Shown: positions 1 through 11,344 of the stretch, piece after piece | Position numbering within the stretch: the stretch's first letter is position 1 | How the letters are laid out: each line of letters starts with the position of its first letter | The notes under the pieces: generated by a model | The model's input: the letters and a program-made list of their open reading frames with translations, nothing else | Databases searched by the model: none | Told to the model about the DNA's origin: nothing | Made by a program: the position numbers and the translations under genes | Assembly: GCF_000496575.1 (NCBI RefSeq) | Contig: NZ_AYKT01000007.1 | Coordinates: 1 to 64,000, forward strand | DNA from: Geobacillus thermodenitrificans subsp. thermodenitrificans DSM 465 | GTDB lineage: Bacteria; Bacillota; Bacilli; Bacillales; Anoxybacillaceae | Reading direction: 5' to 3' | Length of the DNA: 64,000 nt

Positions 1-60
1 CTTGTGTTTTGTTTAGTTTTCAAGGAACTTTTATCATCTCTCAATAATGACAGCTATTAA
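1..60 (-). other. rRNA operon leader (5' part, 16S gene lies outside the window)
   Basis: On the minus strand this stretch ends with TTCCTTGAAAACTAAACA, the conserved leader/spacer motif found just before Bacillaceae rRNA genes (antitermination boxA-like region). It lies directly downstream of two strong promoters. In B. subtilis rrnO also follows gyrA, so the 16S gene should begin just beyond the left edge. No mature rRNA sequence is inside the window. Confidence 0.75.
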
Positions 61-89
61 ATGATAACGCATGGACAACGAAAAGTCAA
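61..89 (-). promoter_or_regulatory. rRNA operon promoter P2 (sigma-A)
   Basis: Minus strand TTGACT, a 17-base spacer, then TATCAT. It lies about 35 bases upstream of the conserved rrn leader motif. It is the downstream member of a tandem pair, the arrangement typical of Bacillus rrn operons. Confidence 0.75.
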
Positions 90-123
90 TAGTTTTTTTA
101 TTTCGTTGTTGCAAGCAAGATAG

Positions 124-152
124 ATTGTATCACGTTACTGTTATTTATGCAA
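124..152 (-). promoter_or_regulatory. rRNA operon promoter P1 (sigma-A)
   Basis: Minus strand TTGCAT, a 17-base spacer, then TACAAT, about 63 bases upstream of P2 and just downstream of the terminator of the preceding gene. Tandem promoters are expected for a growth-rate-controlled rRNA operon. Confidence 0.7.
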
Positions 153-173
153 CAGTTTTTTTGAAATAATAGT

Positions 174-230
174 TCACAAAAAACGACCGATCCGTCTCCC
201 ACTGTTGCTTTGAGGTGGGAACTTCTCGGT
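174..230 (-). terminator. Intrinsic terminator of the HD-GYP gene
   Basis: On the minus strand ACCGA...TCGGT outer arms and GTGGGA/TCCCAC-type inner arms form a bulged stem, followed by a T6 run. It isolates the upstream gene from the rRNA operon promoters. Confidence 0.7.
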
Positions 231-235
231 CAACA

Positions 236-1297
236 TCATAGAATTTCTTCGATATATAGGTCGCGCTGCTCGACTAATGAAAGCAACTGACCAGTTTTCA
301 TCACCTTGACAATCGGCCTTGCTGGTTCGTCGGGCTGGATAAATATCACCTCAGCCGTTTCACCGTTTGATAGTTTGACAATTGCCCCCGTTTGCAAGCT
401 AATGAGATGGTTTACAAGCAAAGCAACCACTTCTGCATTTAATCGACCAAATTGCTCTCGCTGAATGGCTTCAATTGCCCGAAAGGGTGACTGCTTGCGG
501 CGGTACAGACGTTCTGAAGTCATTGCATAGTATACGTCAGCGACCGCAATAAGCTGGCCATATGGATGAATTTTTTCAGCTTTGACTCGTAATGGATATC
601 CGCTGCCGTCATTTCGCTCGTGATGTTGCAACACAGCCAACTTTGCTCCTTGGTTTAATGCGGCAATGTTTTGTACCATCCTATAACCCAAAATAGGATG
701 TTGTTCTATTTCACGAAACTCCGCCTCGGTGAGTGCCGAAGGTTTCATCAAAATTTGGCTGCTTATTTTCGCCATACCACAATCAGATAAAACGCCAGCG
801 AGCACGATTTGATGACATTCACCTTGACCGTAGCCGAGCTGCATGGCTAGAAACCCGGCGAGCAAACCGACGCTGACAGCGTGATGGTATAAATATTCTT
901 CTTTTGTTGTGTAATGGTGAAGCATCAGCAACTCCCGCTTATGCTTTATCATTTTGTTGAAAAGTGGGATGGCGATCTCTCTGATTTCAACGATATCGAC
1001 CGCTCCCCCCGCTTGCCATGACTGAAACGCTTTTTTATACCGTTGGACTGCTTGTAAATACAACATAACCGGACGTTCGTCGGCCTTCGTTGAGGCGGAG
1101 TCGCCTGCAAGGAAGGGCTCACCATTGGCTAATACCGGTTCGATCTCCACCTCATTAATCAGAAACTTGCTAAGCACGTGCAACAACTGCTTAGTGATGA
1201 CCGTCTTTTTCGGCATAATCGGTTTTTTCGTTTTGCCAATCACATCTTGAGCAAGCACACAACCTTCGCGAAGCTGCTCCAATTTGACGCGCACCAT
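236..1297 (-). CDS. HD-GYP domain protein, with altered HD dyad
   Basis: A 353-residue protein of the HD-GYP family, whose active members hydrolyse cyclic di-GMP. The C-terminal half carries the family signature HHERNDGSGYP (about residues 225-235) and the following VADVYYAMTSERLYRR block. The canonical HD dyad is changed: the usual LHDIGK is LSDCGM here (Ser171-Asp172), so a metal ligand appears lost and activity is doubtful. The N-terminal 100 residues are a family-typical lead domain. I chose the ATG at 1297 because AGAGGTG lies nine bases before it; a GTG four codons earlier has no good ribosome site. The gene sits between gyrA and the rRNA operon, where B. subtilis has a different gene, and has its own terminator. 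Confidence 0.85.
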   Translation of the reverse strand: MVRVKLEQLREGCVLAQDVIGKTKKPIMPKKTVITKQLLHVLSKFLINEVEIEPVLANGEPFLAGDSASTKADERPVMLYLQAVQRYKKAFQSWQAGGAVDIVEIREIAIPLFNKMIKHKRELLMLHHYTTKEEYLYHHAVSVGLLAGFLAMQLGYGQGECHQIVLAGVLSDCGMAKISSQILMKPSALTEAEFREIEQHPILGYRMVQNIAALNQGAKLAVLQHHERNDGSGYPLRVKAEKIHPYGQLIAVADVYYAMTSERLYRRKQSPFRAIEAIQREQFGRLNAEVVALLVNHLISLQTGAIVKLSNGETAEVIFIQPDEPARPIVKVMKTGQLLSLVEQRDLYIEEIL

Positions 1298-1371
1298 CCG
1301 TTTATGCACCTCTGCCTATAACATTTATTTCTATCGTAACATGATTTTCCTTCCAATGGCAGTGCTTTCGG

Positions 1372-1417
1372 CCCAAAAAAAAAGAAAGACGCTCCGTACC
1401 TTAATGGACGGAACGTC
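1372..1417 (-). terminator. gyrA terminator
   Basis: Minus-strand hairpin GACGTTCCGT / ACGGAGCGTC (one G-T wobble) followed by a long T-rich run, immediately after the gyrA stop codon. Confidence 0.85.
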
Positions 1418-1424
1418 ATAGAAG

Positions 1425-3893
1425 CTAAGCCGAATGGCCTTCCTCTTCCTCTTTTTCTTCCTCGGTTACCTTTGCTACGGTGGCGACGCACTCGTGTTCA
1501 TCTTCACCAGATAGGCGAATGAGTTTCACACCTTGAGCGACTCTCCCTGTTCGGGAAATATCACTGACCGAAATACGGATGAGTACACCACTGGTCGTAA
1601 TCACCATTAAGTCTTCATTGCCAACGACAGTCGTCACTGCGACGACAGAACCGTTTCTTTCTGTAACGTTGCATGTTTTCAATCCCTTGCCGCCGCGGCT
1701 TTGCACTCGATATTCCGAGGCCGGAGTGCGCTTACCGAATCCTTTTTTCGTGACAACAAGCACGTCGTGGTGGTCTTCTAAAATCTCCATGCTAACGACT
1801 TCATCATTGTCATCAAGCGTGATTGCTTTGACTCCGGTTGCGCTACGGCCCATCGTTCGCACATCGGTTTCCGGGAAACGGATAAGCATCCCATTTTTCG
1901 TGCCGATAATCAAATGTTTTTGGCCGTCCGTCAATCTGACGGAAATCAGCTCATCCCCTTCGCGCAAATGAATAGCAATGAGCCCATTGTTGCGAATGTG
2001 GGCGAAGGAGGAAAGTGAGGAGCGCTTGGCGATCCCTTGTTTTGTCGAAAACACAAGGTAACGTTCGTCGTCAAATGTTTCAATCGGGATCATAGCGTTA
2101 ATCCACTCGTCTTTATCGAGCTCAAGCAAGTTAATGATCGGCAGTCCTTTGGCCGTTCGGCCGAACTCTGGGATTTCGTAGCCTTTCGCCTGATATACTT
2201 TCCCTTTGTTTGTAAAAAATAGTACGGTGTCATGGGTCGATGTAATAAGCAAATGTTCGACAAAATCGTCTTCCGATGTGTGCATCCCTTGCACGCCTCG
2301 GCCACCGCGCTTTTGACTCCGATATGTCGATAAAGGTAGACGCTTAATATAGCCTTTATGGGTGAGTGTAATGACAATATGCTCATGCGGAATCAAGTCT
2401 TCGTCGTCCAGCTGTTCGACAGCTCCAACAACGATTTCCGTACGCCGCTCATCGTTAAATCGTTCTTTAATCTCGCTAAGCTCGTCGCGAATAATTTGCA
2501 ACACTTTCTCTTCGTCAGCCAACACCGCTCTCAGTTCAGCGATGAGACGGACAATGTCTTGATATTCTTGTTCAATTTTCTCCCGTTCAAGGCCGGTCAG
2601 CCGCTGTAGACGCATATCCAAGATCGCTTGTGCCTGCCGTTCACTGAGCGAGAATCGCTCCATCAATCCTTCGCGTGCTGCCTCCGTTGTCTGCGAACGT
2701 CGGATCAAGTCGATCACTTCATCCAAATGATCGAGGGCGATACGCAAACCTTCCAAAATGTGGGCGCGTGCCTCGGCCTTTTTGAGTTCGAATGCCGTCC
2801 GGCGGCGAATGACCGTTTTTTGATGGTTTAAATAATGCTCCAAGCATTCTTTTAAGTTCAGCACTTTCGGCTCGCCGTTCACTAAGGCGAGCATATTAAT
2901 TCCGAAACTTGTTTGTAGGGCTGTATATTTGTACAAATTGTTTAAAACGACTTTCGCGTTCGCATCACGCCGCACTTCAATGACGATGCGCATACCGTTC
3001 CGGTCCGACTCGTCGCGCAAGTCAGTAATCCCGTCAATTTTTCTCTCACGTACAAGCTCAGCAATCCGTTCAATCAGTTTCGCTTTGTTCACTTGGTAAG
3101 GGAGTTCACTGACAATAATCGTTTCTTTGCCATTGGCATGCTGCTCAATTTCAGCCTTAGCGCGCAATGTAATCGAGCCTCGTCCCGTTTCATACGCTTT
3201 GCGGATGCCGCTGCGGCCGATAATTTGTCCGGCAGTCGGAAAATCAGGACCAGGGATGTATTCCATTAAGTCAGCGACTGTCATTTCCGGGTTTTGGCTT
3301 AGCGCCAACAAAGCGTCGATTACCTCACCAAGCTGATGCGGCGGAATGTTCGTCGCCATCCCAACAGCGATACCCGATGAACCATTGACAAGCAAGTTTG
3401 GAAACCGAGACGGCAGCACCACCGGCTCTTTTTCCGAGCCATCATAGTTGTCTTGGTAGTCGATCGTATCTTTGTTGATATCACGCAACAGTTCCATCGC
3501 GATTTTGGACATCCGCGCTTCCGTATAACGCATGGCGGCCGCTGCATCGCCGTCGATCGATCCAAAGTTGCCGTGCCCATCAACGAGCATATATCGATAG
3601 TTGAAATCTTGCGCCATGCGCACCATTGTATCATACACGGCGGCATCGCCGTGCGGATGGTATTTCCCGATCACTTCGCCGACAATGCGAGCCGATTTTT
3701 TGTACGGTTTATCGGCGGTCATGCCAAGATCATGCATGGCGTATAAAATGCGGCGGTGCACCGGTTTCAATCCGTCGCGCACATCCGGCAAGGCGCGCGA
3801 AACGATGACGCTCATTGCATAATCGAGGAACGAAGAGCGCATTTCTTGGCTAATATTCACTTCGCGAATGCGTGGTTGTTCGTGTTCTGCCAT
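1425..3893 (-). CDS. gyrA: DNA gyrase subunit A
   Basis: Catalytic subunit of DNA gyrase, which cuts and passes duplex DNA to introduce negative supercoils with GyrB. It has 822 residues, the usual length. The active-site tyrosine is Tyr123 in [12 protein letters not shown], and the C-terminal DNA-wrapping domain carries the GyrA box QKRGGRG. The quinolone-resistance region reads [12 protein letters not shown], so residue 84 is Ala where B. subtilis and E. coli have Ser. Start chosen at the ATG encoding MAEHEQP because AGGGAGG lies nine bases upstream; an upstream in-frame extension is not conserved. The acidic tail (runs of Glu) is normal for the family. It follows gyrB by about 150 bases. 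Confidence 0.98.
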   Translation of the reverse strand: MAEHEQPRIREVNISQEMRSSFLDYAMSVIVSRALPDVRDGLKPVHRRILYAMHDLGMTADKPYKKSARIVGEVIGKYHPHGDAAVYDTMVRMAQDFNYRYMLVDGHGNFGSIDGDAAAAMRYTEARMSKIAMELLRDINKDTIDYQDNYDGSEKEPVVLPSRFPNLLVNGSSGIAVGMATNIPPHQLGEVIDALLALSQNPEMTVADLMEYIPGPDFPTAGQIIGRSGIRKAYETGRGSITLRAKAEIEQHANGKETIIVSELPYQVNKAKLIERIAELVRERKIDGITDLRDESDRNGMRIVIEVRRDANAKVVLNNLYKYTALQTSFGINMLALVNGEPKVLNLKECLEHYLNHQKTVIRRRTAFELKKAEARAHILEGLRIALDHLDEVIDLIRRSQTTEAAREGLMERFSLSERQAQAILDMRLQRLTGLEREKIEQEYQDIVRLIAELRAVLADEEKVLQIIRDELSEIKERFNDERRTEIVVGAVEQLDDEDLIPHEHIVITLTHKGYIKRLPLSTYRSQKRGGRGVQGMHTSEDDFVEHLLITSTHDTVLFFTNKGKVYQAKGYEIPEFGRTAKGLPIINLLELDKDEWINAMIPIETFDDERYLVFSTKQGIAKRSSLSSFAHIRNNGLIAIHLREGDELISVRLTDGQKHLIIGTKNGMLIRFPETDVRTMGRSATGVKAITLDDNDEVVSMEILEDHHDVLVVTKKGFGKRTPASEYRVQSRGGKGLKTCNVTERNGSVVAVTTVVGNEDLMVITTSGVLIRISVSDISRTGRVAQGVKLIRLSGEDEHECVATVAKVTEEEKEEEEGHSA

Positions 3894-4045
3894 TCGTCCA
3901 AACCTCCCTTTTGAACCTCCACCGCTCCGTTCTGCCTTATAAGCGGCAGAAACAGACAAGCGGCGGGCGCCGCTTCGCTCGCGCGCCGGGTGATCCCGTC
4001 GGCAAGGTAAAGCGGGGAGGGCGGCCGCTTCCCTCTCTTCTCAGC

Positions 4046-5974
<1,929 letters not shown>

Positions 5975-6013
5975 TCACCTACGCTTTCTTTGCAAACGTT
6001 CAACGTTCCACAA

Positions 6014-7132
6014 TCAAGAAGGGGCGGCTACCGAACCGGAGTGAACTCGATAAATGGCCGCTTCTTGAATGAGATCGTGCTTAATGCCGTCGATACTTGT
6101 TGTAGTGACAAAAGTTTGCACTTTTTTCCGGATCGCATCAAGGAGGTGGGTTTGTCGGAAGTCATCCAGTTCCGACAACACATCATCGAGCAATAAAATG
6201 GGGTAATCTCCTAACTCAGAAAAGATGAGTTCAATTTCCGCTAGTTTGACCGCCAGCGCTGTTGTGCGCTGCTGCCCTTGGGAGCCGAATGTTTGCACGT
6301 TTTTTCCATTGACGATAAACGCAATGTCATCACGGTGTGGGCCGACAAGCGTCGTTCCCCGCTGAATTTCCCGCTCTCTCATGGCGGCAAACGTTTCACT
6401 GTATGCTTCTACTATTCTCGACAATTCTGCCTTTTCTGATACGTCAACTGATGGTTCGTATCGAATGTGAAGCCGTTCGGCGCCACGACTGATTTCATGG
6501 TGGATCGGCATTGCCCATTGCTCGAGCAACGCTAAAAACTGGCGGCGCCGCAGGGTGATTTTTGCCGCCAGCACCATGAGCTGCTCGGTTAATACGTCGA
6601 GCACTGCTTCATCGTGTTGCTCACGTGCCTGCATCATTTTCAAGTAATGATTGCGCTGCTGCAACAGCTTTTGATATTGGCTTAAATCATGTATATAAAC
6701 GGGCGATACTTGCCCGATTTCCATGTCGATAAACCGGCGCCGTACTTGCGGGCTTCCTTTGACTAAATTCAAGTCCTCAGGAGCGAACATGACAACGTTT
6801 AAATGGCCAACATATTGGCTGAGCCGCTGCTGTTCAATATGGTTACATCTTGCCTTTTTTCCCTTTTTTGAGATCGTCAGTTCAAGCGCTAAAGAACCGC
6901 TTCGCTTTTCTGCTCTTCCTTCTATTTTAGCATAGTCTTCATTCCAACGGATAAGGTCTTTATCGTTCGTGGTGCGGTGCGATTTTGCCATGGCCAGAAC
7001 ATAAATGGCCTCCATCATGTTCGTCTTTCCTTGGGCGTTTTCCCCTAAGATGATGTTAACGCCTTGGTCAAAACTTAACGTCTCATGTTCATAATTGCGG
7101 TAGTTCGTTAGTGTTAAGTTAGTCAGAAACAC
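6014..7132 (-). CDS. recF: DNA replication/repair protein RecF
   Basis: SMC-like ATPase that helps load RecA at single-strand gaps with RecO and RecR. It has 372 residues. Walker A is GENAQGKT (near residue 30), and the signature/Walker B region includes [17 protein letters not shown] and [12 protein letters not shown]. It starts at GTG, with AGGTGAAGG just upstream, and follows yaaA by only 11 bases, so the two are co-transcribed. This is the standard dnaN-yaaA-recF-gyrB order. Confidence 0.97.
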   Translation of the reverse strand: MFLTNLTLTNYRNYEHETLSFDQGVNIILGENAQGKTNMMEAIYVLAMAKSHRTTNDKDLIRWNEDYAKIEGRAEKRSGSLALELTISKKGKKARCNHIEQQRLSQYVGHLNVVMFAPEDLNLVKGSPQVRRRFIDMEIGQVSPVYIHDLSQYQKLLQQRNHYLKMMQAREQHDEAVLDVLTEQLMVLAAKITLRRRQFLALLEQWAMPIHHEISRGAERLHIRYEPSVDVSEKAELSRIVEAYSETFAAMREREIQRGTTLVGPHRDDIAFIVNGKNVQTFGSQGQQRTTALAVKLAEIELIFSELGDYPILLLDDVLSELDDFRQTHLLDAIRKKVQTFVTTTSIDGIKHDLIQEAAIYRVHSGSVAAPS

Positions 7133-7143
7133 CCGGCCTTCAC

Positions 7144-7365
7144 CTACTCCACTTGCGTGACGATAAACGTGCCGATCCGTTCAATCTCAACTCGGTCGCC
7201 GTCTTTCAGTTTCCGGCCGCGCCGGTCCTCTTTTTCACCGTTAACGAATACATTGTATTCTTGCAAAAACCATTTCGCTGCGCCGCCTGTCTCAATCAAA
7301 TTCACTAGCTTTAGCAGCTGTCCTAACGTAATCGTTTCCGTAGTAATTGTTACTTTTTGTTCCAT
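7144..7365 (-). CDS. yaaA: S4-domain RNA-binding protein YaaA
   Basis: A 73-residue protein consisting essentially of one S4 RNA-binding fold ([37 protein letters not shown]). Members in the dnaA-gyrB cluster are annotated YaaA (also called RlbA) and are thought to act in ribosome or RNA metabolism; the exact role is not shown by the sequence. It lies directly upstream of recF on the same strand. The ribosome site is weak (AAGGA about 15 bases away), so translation may depend on local structure. Confidence 0.9.
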   Translation of the reverse strand: MEQKVTITTETITLGQLLKLVNLIETGGAAKWFLQEYNVFVNGEKEDRRGRKLKDGDRVEIERIGTFIVTQVE

Positions 7366-7440
7366 CCGCTTATCGCTCGCTTTCCTTCAAACTGCCTATT
7401 CTTTTATTTTACCGAAAAACTCTTCCACTCGCAAAGAAAG

Positions 7441-7485
7441 CCGATGAGCAAGGACAGTCAAAGGGATTCCCATCCTTCTCATCGG
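7441..7485 (-). promoter_or_regulatory. Strong hairpin in the dnaN-yaaA gap
   Basis: CCGATGAG (7441-7448) pairs with CTCATCGG (7478-7485), extended by AAGGA/TCCTT. On the minus strand it is followed by CTTTCTTTG, a poor U-tract. It could be a leaky terminator that lowers yaaA-recF-gyrB expression relative to dnaN, or an mRNA processing/stability element. Confidence 0.5.
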
Positions 7486-7529
7486 TCACGGAAAAAGTCA
7501 TGTTTAAGACAGCACAGCCGTTATGCGCG

Positions 7530-7543
7530 TAAAGCTAGCTTTA
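7530..7543. repeat. 14-bp perfect palindrome after dnaN
   Basis: TAAAGCTAGCTTTA reads the same on both strands, starting 11 bases beyond the dnaN stop codon. No protein-binding site I know matches it. It may simply be a small hairpin at the 3' end of the dnaN message. Confidence 0.4.
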
Positions 7544-7554
7544 TTAAGGGGTTA

Positions 7555-8691
7555 TCAATATGTTCTTACCGGCAAAATAAGCTGAAGCATTGAGTCTGTA
7601 TGAAGTGGACGCAACAAGAACGGACGCATTGCCCCCGTGAAACTGATTTGAATATCGTTGCCATCAAGCGCCCGCAGCGCATCCATCATGTATTTTGCGC
7701 TGAAGGAAATGTTTAATTCTTCGCCTTCAATCGACTCGGTTTGCAACTGCTCAGTCACTTTTCCGATCTCCGGAGAAATCGAAGAAATCTCAAGTAATCC
7801 TCCAGGGAGCGTCGTCAGTTTCACGACATTGTTTCTTCCTTCCCTTGCAAGCAAGGATGCCCGATCGATCGCTTGCAAAAATTCTTTTGCATTGACGACC
7901 ATGTTCGTTTTGCTGTCGGTTGGGATCAAGCGGGCTGTCTCCGGGTAATTTCCGTCGAGCAATCGGGAAAAGAACAGAAGATGTTCCGCCTTAAACAACA
8001 CTTGGTTGGCCGTGATAACGATACTGACTGGAGCATTGCCGTCATCTAAAATTTTGCTCAGCTCGTTGAGGCTTTTCCCTGGAATGACGACGTTATATGA
8101 AATCGCGTTTTCCGCTTCGATTTTCACTTTGCGCATCGCTAGGCGGTGACTATCTGTCGCCGTACAAATCAATTCGCCGTTTTCGACTTTCCAGTTGACA
8201 CCTGTCAAGATCGGGCGTGTTTCCGATGTTGATACAGCAAACACTGTTTGTCGGATCAGCGTTTTTAATAAATCGGCCGGAATTTGAAACACGTTTTCCT
8301 CTTCAATTTGCGGCAAACGTGGATATTCCTCAGCGTTTAAGCCATTGAGACGGAATTCTGAGTGTCCTGAGCGGATGACAGTCAAGAAGTTGTCCTCGGT
8401 TTCAATCTCAATGGTTTGTTGAGGCAGCTTTTTGACGATTTCGGCAAAAAAGCGCGCTTGCAGCACGATGCTTCCGGGTCTTTTTACGTCAACAAGCAAG
8501 CGTCCCTCTTTTTCGAGCGGAATAAACGACTCAATCGAAATGTCAGAGTCACTTCCGGTCAACGTCACTCCATGGGCGTTTGCTGTTAACTTAATTCCGG
8601 TTAAAATCGGGATCGTTGTTCTTGTCGATACAGCTTTCATTACGTCTTGGACGCTTTTTGCCAGCGCTTCGCGATCAATGGAAATGTTCAC
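7555..8691 (-). CDS. dnaN: DNA polymerase III beta subunit (sliding clamp)
   Basis: Ring-shaped processivity clamp that tethers the replicative polymerase and many repair proteins to DNA. It has 378 residues spanning the three clamp domains; the C-terminus ends in the conserved MRPFLLRPL...QLILPVRTY block. The start codon is GTG (encoding MNISIDRE), with GGGGAGGA about eight bases upstream. It follows dnaA across a 171-base gap that forms the downstream part of oriC. Confidence 0.98.
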   Translation of the reverse strand: MNISIDREALAKSVQDVMKAVSTRTTIPILTGIKLTANAHGVTLTGSDSDISIESFIPLEKEGRLLVDVKRPGSIVLQARFFAEIVKKLPQQTIEIETEDNFLTVIRSGHSEFRLNGLNAEEYPRLPQIEEENVFQIPADLLKTLIRQTVFAVSTSETRPILTGVNWKVENGELICTATDSHRLAMRKVKIEAENAISYNVVIPGKSLNELSKILDDGNAPVSIVITANQVLFKAEHLLFFSRLLDGNYPETARLIPTDSKTNMVVNAKEFLQAIDRASLLAREGRNNVVKLTTLPGGLLEISSISPEIGKVTEQLQTESIEGEELNISFSAKYMMDALRALDGNDIQISFTGAMRPFLLRPLHTDSMLQLILPVRTY

Positions 8692-8721
8692 TTGTCGTTC
8701 CTCCCCGTTTAGTTGATGTTC

Positions 8722-8867
8722 GGAAATAAATTATAAAAATATAAAAATAAAAATTCGTAGTAATAGTCATATGGCTTGTTAGTATGTGGATAAACAAGAA
8801 AAGCGAAGTAAGCACAGCCTGTCCACATGTGGATAAGCTGTGCATAAAACAAAGCCGGTTATTCACA
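8722..8867. other. oriC, downstream subregion: DNA unwinding element and DnaA boxes
   Basis: Between dnaA and dnaN. Perfect DnaA boxes lie at 8795-8803 and 8828-8836 (TGTGGATAA), 8839-8847 (TGTGCATAA) and 8859-8867 (TTATTCACA, overlapping the dnaA stop codon). Left of them is TAGTAATAG (8758-8766), which read 3'-to-5' is GAT-AAT-GAT, the DnaA-trio pattern described for B. subtilis. It leads into an almost pure A/T stretch at about 8727-8755. This box, trio, AT-rich order matches the known B. subtilis unwinding site. Confidence 0.8.
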
Positions 8868-10215
8868 GTTGCTTCAGCTTTTCTTGGATTTCTTTTAAAT
8901 GTTTCTGCAGCTGCGTGTCGGTTTGCAAAAGCTTTGATATTTTTTCATGGGCGTGGATGACCGTCGTATGATCGCGGCCGCCAAATTCGTCGCCGATTTT
9001 CGGCAGCGAACAGTCAGTCAGCTCACGGGAGAGATACATGGCGATTTGTCGGGGGAACGCGACCGATTTTGTCCGTTTTTTTGCTTTAAAATCTTCAAGC
9101 TTAATGTTGAAATGCTGCCCAACAACGCGCTGAATGTCCTGGATTGTAATTACTTTTGGCTTCGCGCTCGGAATGATATCCTTCAACGCTTCCGCTGCCA
9201 AGTCAGCCGTGATTTCTTTATTGATGAGCGATGAGTAGGCGACGACGCGGATAAGAGCGCCTTCGAGCTCACGGATGTTCGAATCAATTTGGTTGGCGAT
9301 ATAAAGCATGACTTCGTTCGGGATGTCAAATCCCTCTGCCTTTGCTTTTTTGCGGAGAATGGCGATCCGCGTTTCTAAATCAGGCGGCGTGATGTCCGTG
9401 ATCAGTCCCCACTCAAAGCGAGAGCGCAAGCGATCTTCAAGCGTCGGGATTTCTTTTGGTGGCCGGTCACTCGAAATAACGATTTGCTTACTTTCTTCAT
9501 GCAGTGTGTTAAACGTATGGAAAAATTCCTCTTGAGTTTGTTCTTTTCCAGCCAGAAATTGAATATCATCAATAAGCAGAACGTCGACGTTCCGGTACTT
9601 ATTGCGAAAGTCGTCAGGGCGGTTATCGCGGATGGCGTTAATAAACTCGTTTGTAAATTTTTCCGAAGACAAATAGACGACTTTCGCGGATGGGTTATGT
9701 TCAATTACGTAATGGCCGATCGCGTGCATTAAGTGTGTCTTTCCAAGCCCGACTCCGCCGTAAATGAAGAGGGGGTTATACGCCTTAGCCGGCGCCTCAG
9801 CGACCGCTAACGAGGCGGCATGAGCAAACCGGTTTCCAGAGCCAATAACGAACGTATCGAACGTATATTTTGGATTTAACATGCTCTGTGGGAAGTCGTT
9901 CGCCTCTTCATACGGCTTTCGTTGTTTTTTCGCCGACGACGGAAGCTCCAATTTTTCATCAGCCTGATTTGGCGGAATGATAAATTTGACCGCCAGCTCT
10001 TCACCGGTAATCGCGTAAATGGTTTCCGCAATTAAATGGGAATAGCGGGAATCAAGCCAGTCTCTAGCAAACTCGTTTGGGGCTACGATGACGAGCGTGT
10101 CACCTCGTAAAGAGTGGGCTTTCGTCGATTTAAGCCAAGTTTCAAAGCTCGGCTTGCTAATTTTTCGTTCGATTTCTCCAAGCACGCGATCCCATAAGTC
10201 ATGGATATTTTCCAC
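8863..10215 (-). CDS. dnaA: Chromosomal replication initiator DnaA
   Basis: AAA+ initiator that binds DnaA boxes, opens oriC and helps load the replicative helicase. It has 450 residues. Domain I starts [16 protein letters not shown]; the AAA+ domain has Walker [10 protein letters not shown] and Walker [13 protein letters not shown]; the C-terminal DNA-binding helix-turn-helix has the signature [15 protein letters not shown]. The start is GTG at 10215, with GGAGGGG six bases upstream; longer in-frame readings run into oriC and are not conserved. DnaA boxes flanking the gene suggest autoregulation. Confidence 0.98.
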   Translation of the reverse strand: MENIHDLWDRVLGEIERKISKPSFETWLKSTKAHSLRGDTLVIVAPNEFARDWLDSRYSHLIAETIYAITGEELAVKFIIPPNQADEKLELPSSAKKQRKPYEEANDFPQSMLNPKYTFDTFVIGSGNRFAHAASLAVAEAPAKAYNPLFIYGGVGLGKTHLMHAIGHYVIEHNPSAKVVYLSSEKFTNEFINAIRDNRPDDFRNKYRNVDVLLIDDIQFLAGKEQTQEEFFHTFNTLHEESKQIVISSDRPPKEIPTLEDRLRSRFEWGLITDITPPDLETRIAILRKKAKAEGFDIPNEVMLYIANQIDSNIRELEGALIRVVAYSSLINKEITADLAAEALKDIIPSAKPKVITIQDIQRVVGQHFNIKLEDFKAKKRTKSVAFPRQIAMYLSRELTDCSLPKIGDEFGGRDHTTVIHAHEKISKLLQTDTQLQKHLKEIQEKLKQL

Positions 10216-10268
10216 CCGTTGCCCCTCCCTTAATTCAGAGGATAATGGTTCGTTTAAAAAAATAAATT

Positions 10269-10584
10269 TGTGGAAAAATATATTTAAGGAAAAAAGGCGG
10301 CTTTTCGACAAAATCCACCATCTGTGGACAACACTATAAACAAGCTGTGAAAAAATATATCCACATCCTATCCACAAATGTGGATATCTTTTTTTATCCA
10401 CACGATTATTCATAGTGAAAACACATTAATAATAGCAAATAAAGCAGCTTGTTGCAATGGTGTTTTTTTGATTATCCACAAAACGGACAGGCTGTGAAAA
10501 AATCGTTATCCACACCGCTGAACATGTGAAAAAAATGTCGATAAATGTTGTGGATTATTATTTAGGGCAGAAAAATTATCCACA
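10269..10584. other. oriC, upstream subregion: DnaA-box cluster
   Basis: The region 10216-10616 between dnaA and rpmH has no gene. It holds four perfect TTATCCACA boxes (10394-10402, 10472-10480, 10506-10514, 10576-10584). Near-matches with one change lie at 10269-10277, 10323-10331, 10357-10365, 10368-10376, 10379-10387 and 10549-10557. The region is A/T rich with many A and T runs. It corresponds to the incA/incB part of the B. subtilis bipartite origin. The strand change of all flanking genes (minus to the left, plus to the right) agrees with bidirectional replication from here. Confidence 0.92.
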
Positions 10585-10616
10585 ACAGTGATAGAGGGAG
10601 AAAAATACGAAGGCGG

Positions 10617-10646
10617 TTGACATTTGCTAAGATTGTTCAATATAAT
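10617..10646 (+). promoter_or_regulatory. rpmH operon promoter (sigma-A)
   Basis: TTGACA, an 18-base spacer, then TATAAT, 46 bases upstream of the rpmH start. Both hexamers are perfect consensus, as fits a ribosomal-protein gene. Confidence 0.85.
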
Positions 10647-10691
10647 GAGAAAGACTGCCCGTAACAGTTATTCCCTAGGGAGGTGTCATAG

Positions 10692-10826
10692 ATGAAACGG
10701 ACGTATCAACCAAATAAACGGAAGCGCAGCAAAGTGCACGGATTCCGCGCGCGCATGAGCACGAAAAATGGAAGAAAAGTATTGGCGCGTCGCCGTCGCA
10801 AAGGAAGAAAGGTATTGTCTGCATAA
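10692..10826 (+). CDS. rpmH: 50S ribosomal protein L34
   Basis: A 44-residue, very basic ribosomal protein of the large subunit, reading [12 protein letters not shown] at the start and [12 protein letters not shown] at the end, the standard L34 pattern. AGGGAGGTG lies just before the ATG. It is first in the rpmH-rnpA-spoIIIJ-jag cluster directly beside oriC. Confidence 0.97.
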   Translation: MKRTYQPNKRKRSKVHGFRARMSTKNGRKVLARRRRKGRKVLSA

Positions 10827-10828
10827 TA

Positions 10829-10856
10829 GGCCACTGAAACATCAGTGGTCTTTTTT
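10829..10856 (+). terminator. Terminator/attenuator between rpmH and rnpA
   Basis: GGCCACTGA (10829-10837) pairs with TCAGTGGTC (10842-10850), followed by T6. It begins two bases after the rpmH stop codon. As rnpA has no obvious strong promoter of its own, read-through here probably sets the large L34-to-RnpA ratio. Confidence 0.85.
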
Positions 10857-10905
10857 CTCAACATTTTGCCGTCGGGAAATTAGGCAAGTGGAGTGTTTTG
10901 GGAAA

Positions 10906-11271
10906 ATGAAAAAAAAGTATCGGATCAAAAAAAACGAGGAATTTCAAGAAGTGTTTCGACGCGGTGTTTCGACGGCCAACCGCCAGTTTGTTGTGTATAC
11001 GCTTGACCGTCCGGAGCAGCCTTACTTTCGCATCGGGCTTTCGGTCAGCAAAAAGCTTGGCAAAGCGGTTGTCAGAAACCAAATTAAACGATACGTCCGC
11101 CAATGTTTTCTTGAATTAAAAGAGGAGGTTGTCCCGGGCAAGGACTACGTCATTATTGCTAGGCAGCCTGTGGCTGAAATGGGCTATGCAGAAGTGAAAA
11201 AAAGCTTGCTCCATGTGCTGCGGAAAGCTGGGGGATTGAAAAAGAGAGGCCGAACAACGGATTTGGCTTGA
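10906..11271 (+). CDS. rnpA: Ribonuclease P protein component
   Basis: Protein subunit of RNase P, which with the catalytic RNA trims tRNA 5' ends. It has 121 residues. The conserved RNR-type basic motif is seen as [19 protein letters not shown], and the N-terminus reads [20 protein letters not shown]. The ATG at 10906 fits the family start; longer upstream reading would run back through the terminator hairpin. The upstream GGAG is about 12 bases away, a weak ribosome site. Confidence 0.95.
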   Translation: MKKKYRIKKNEEFQEVFRRGVSTANRQFVVYTLDRPEQPYFRIGLSVSKKLGKAVVRNQIKRYVRQCFLELKEEVVPGKDYVIIARQPVAEMGYAEVKKSLLHVLRKAGGLKKRGRTTDLA

Positions 11272-11344
11272 AAAAATGCTCCACGCGGCGAAAAAAGGTG
11301 GTAAAATACATACGTGAACTTGTACATGTGGGAGGAAAAAGAAG

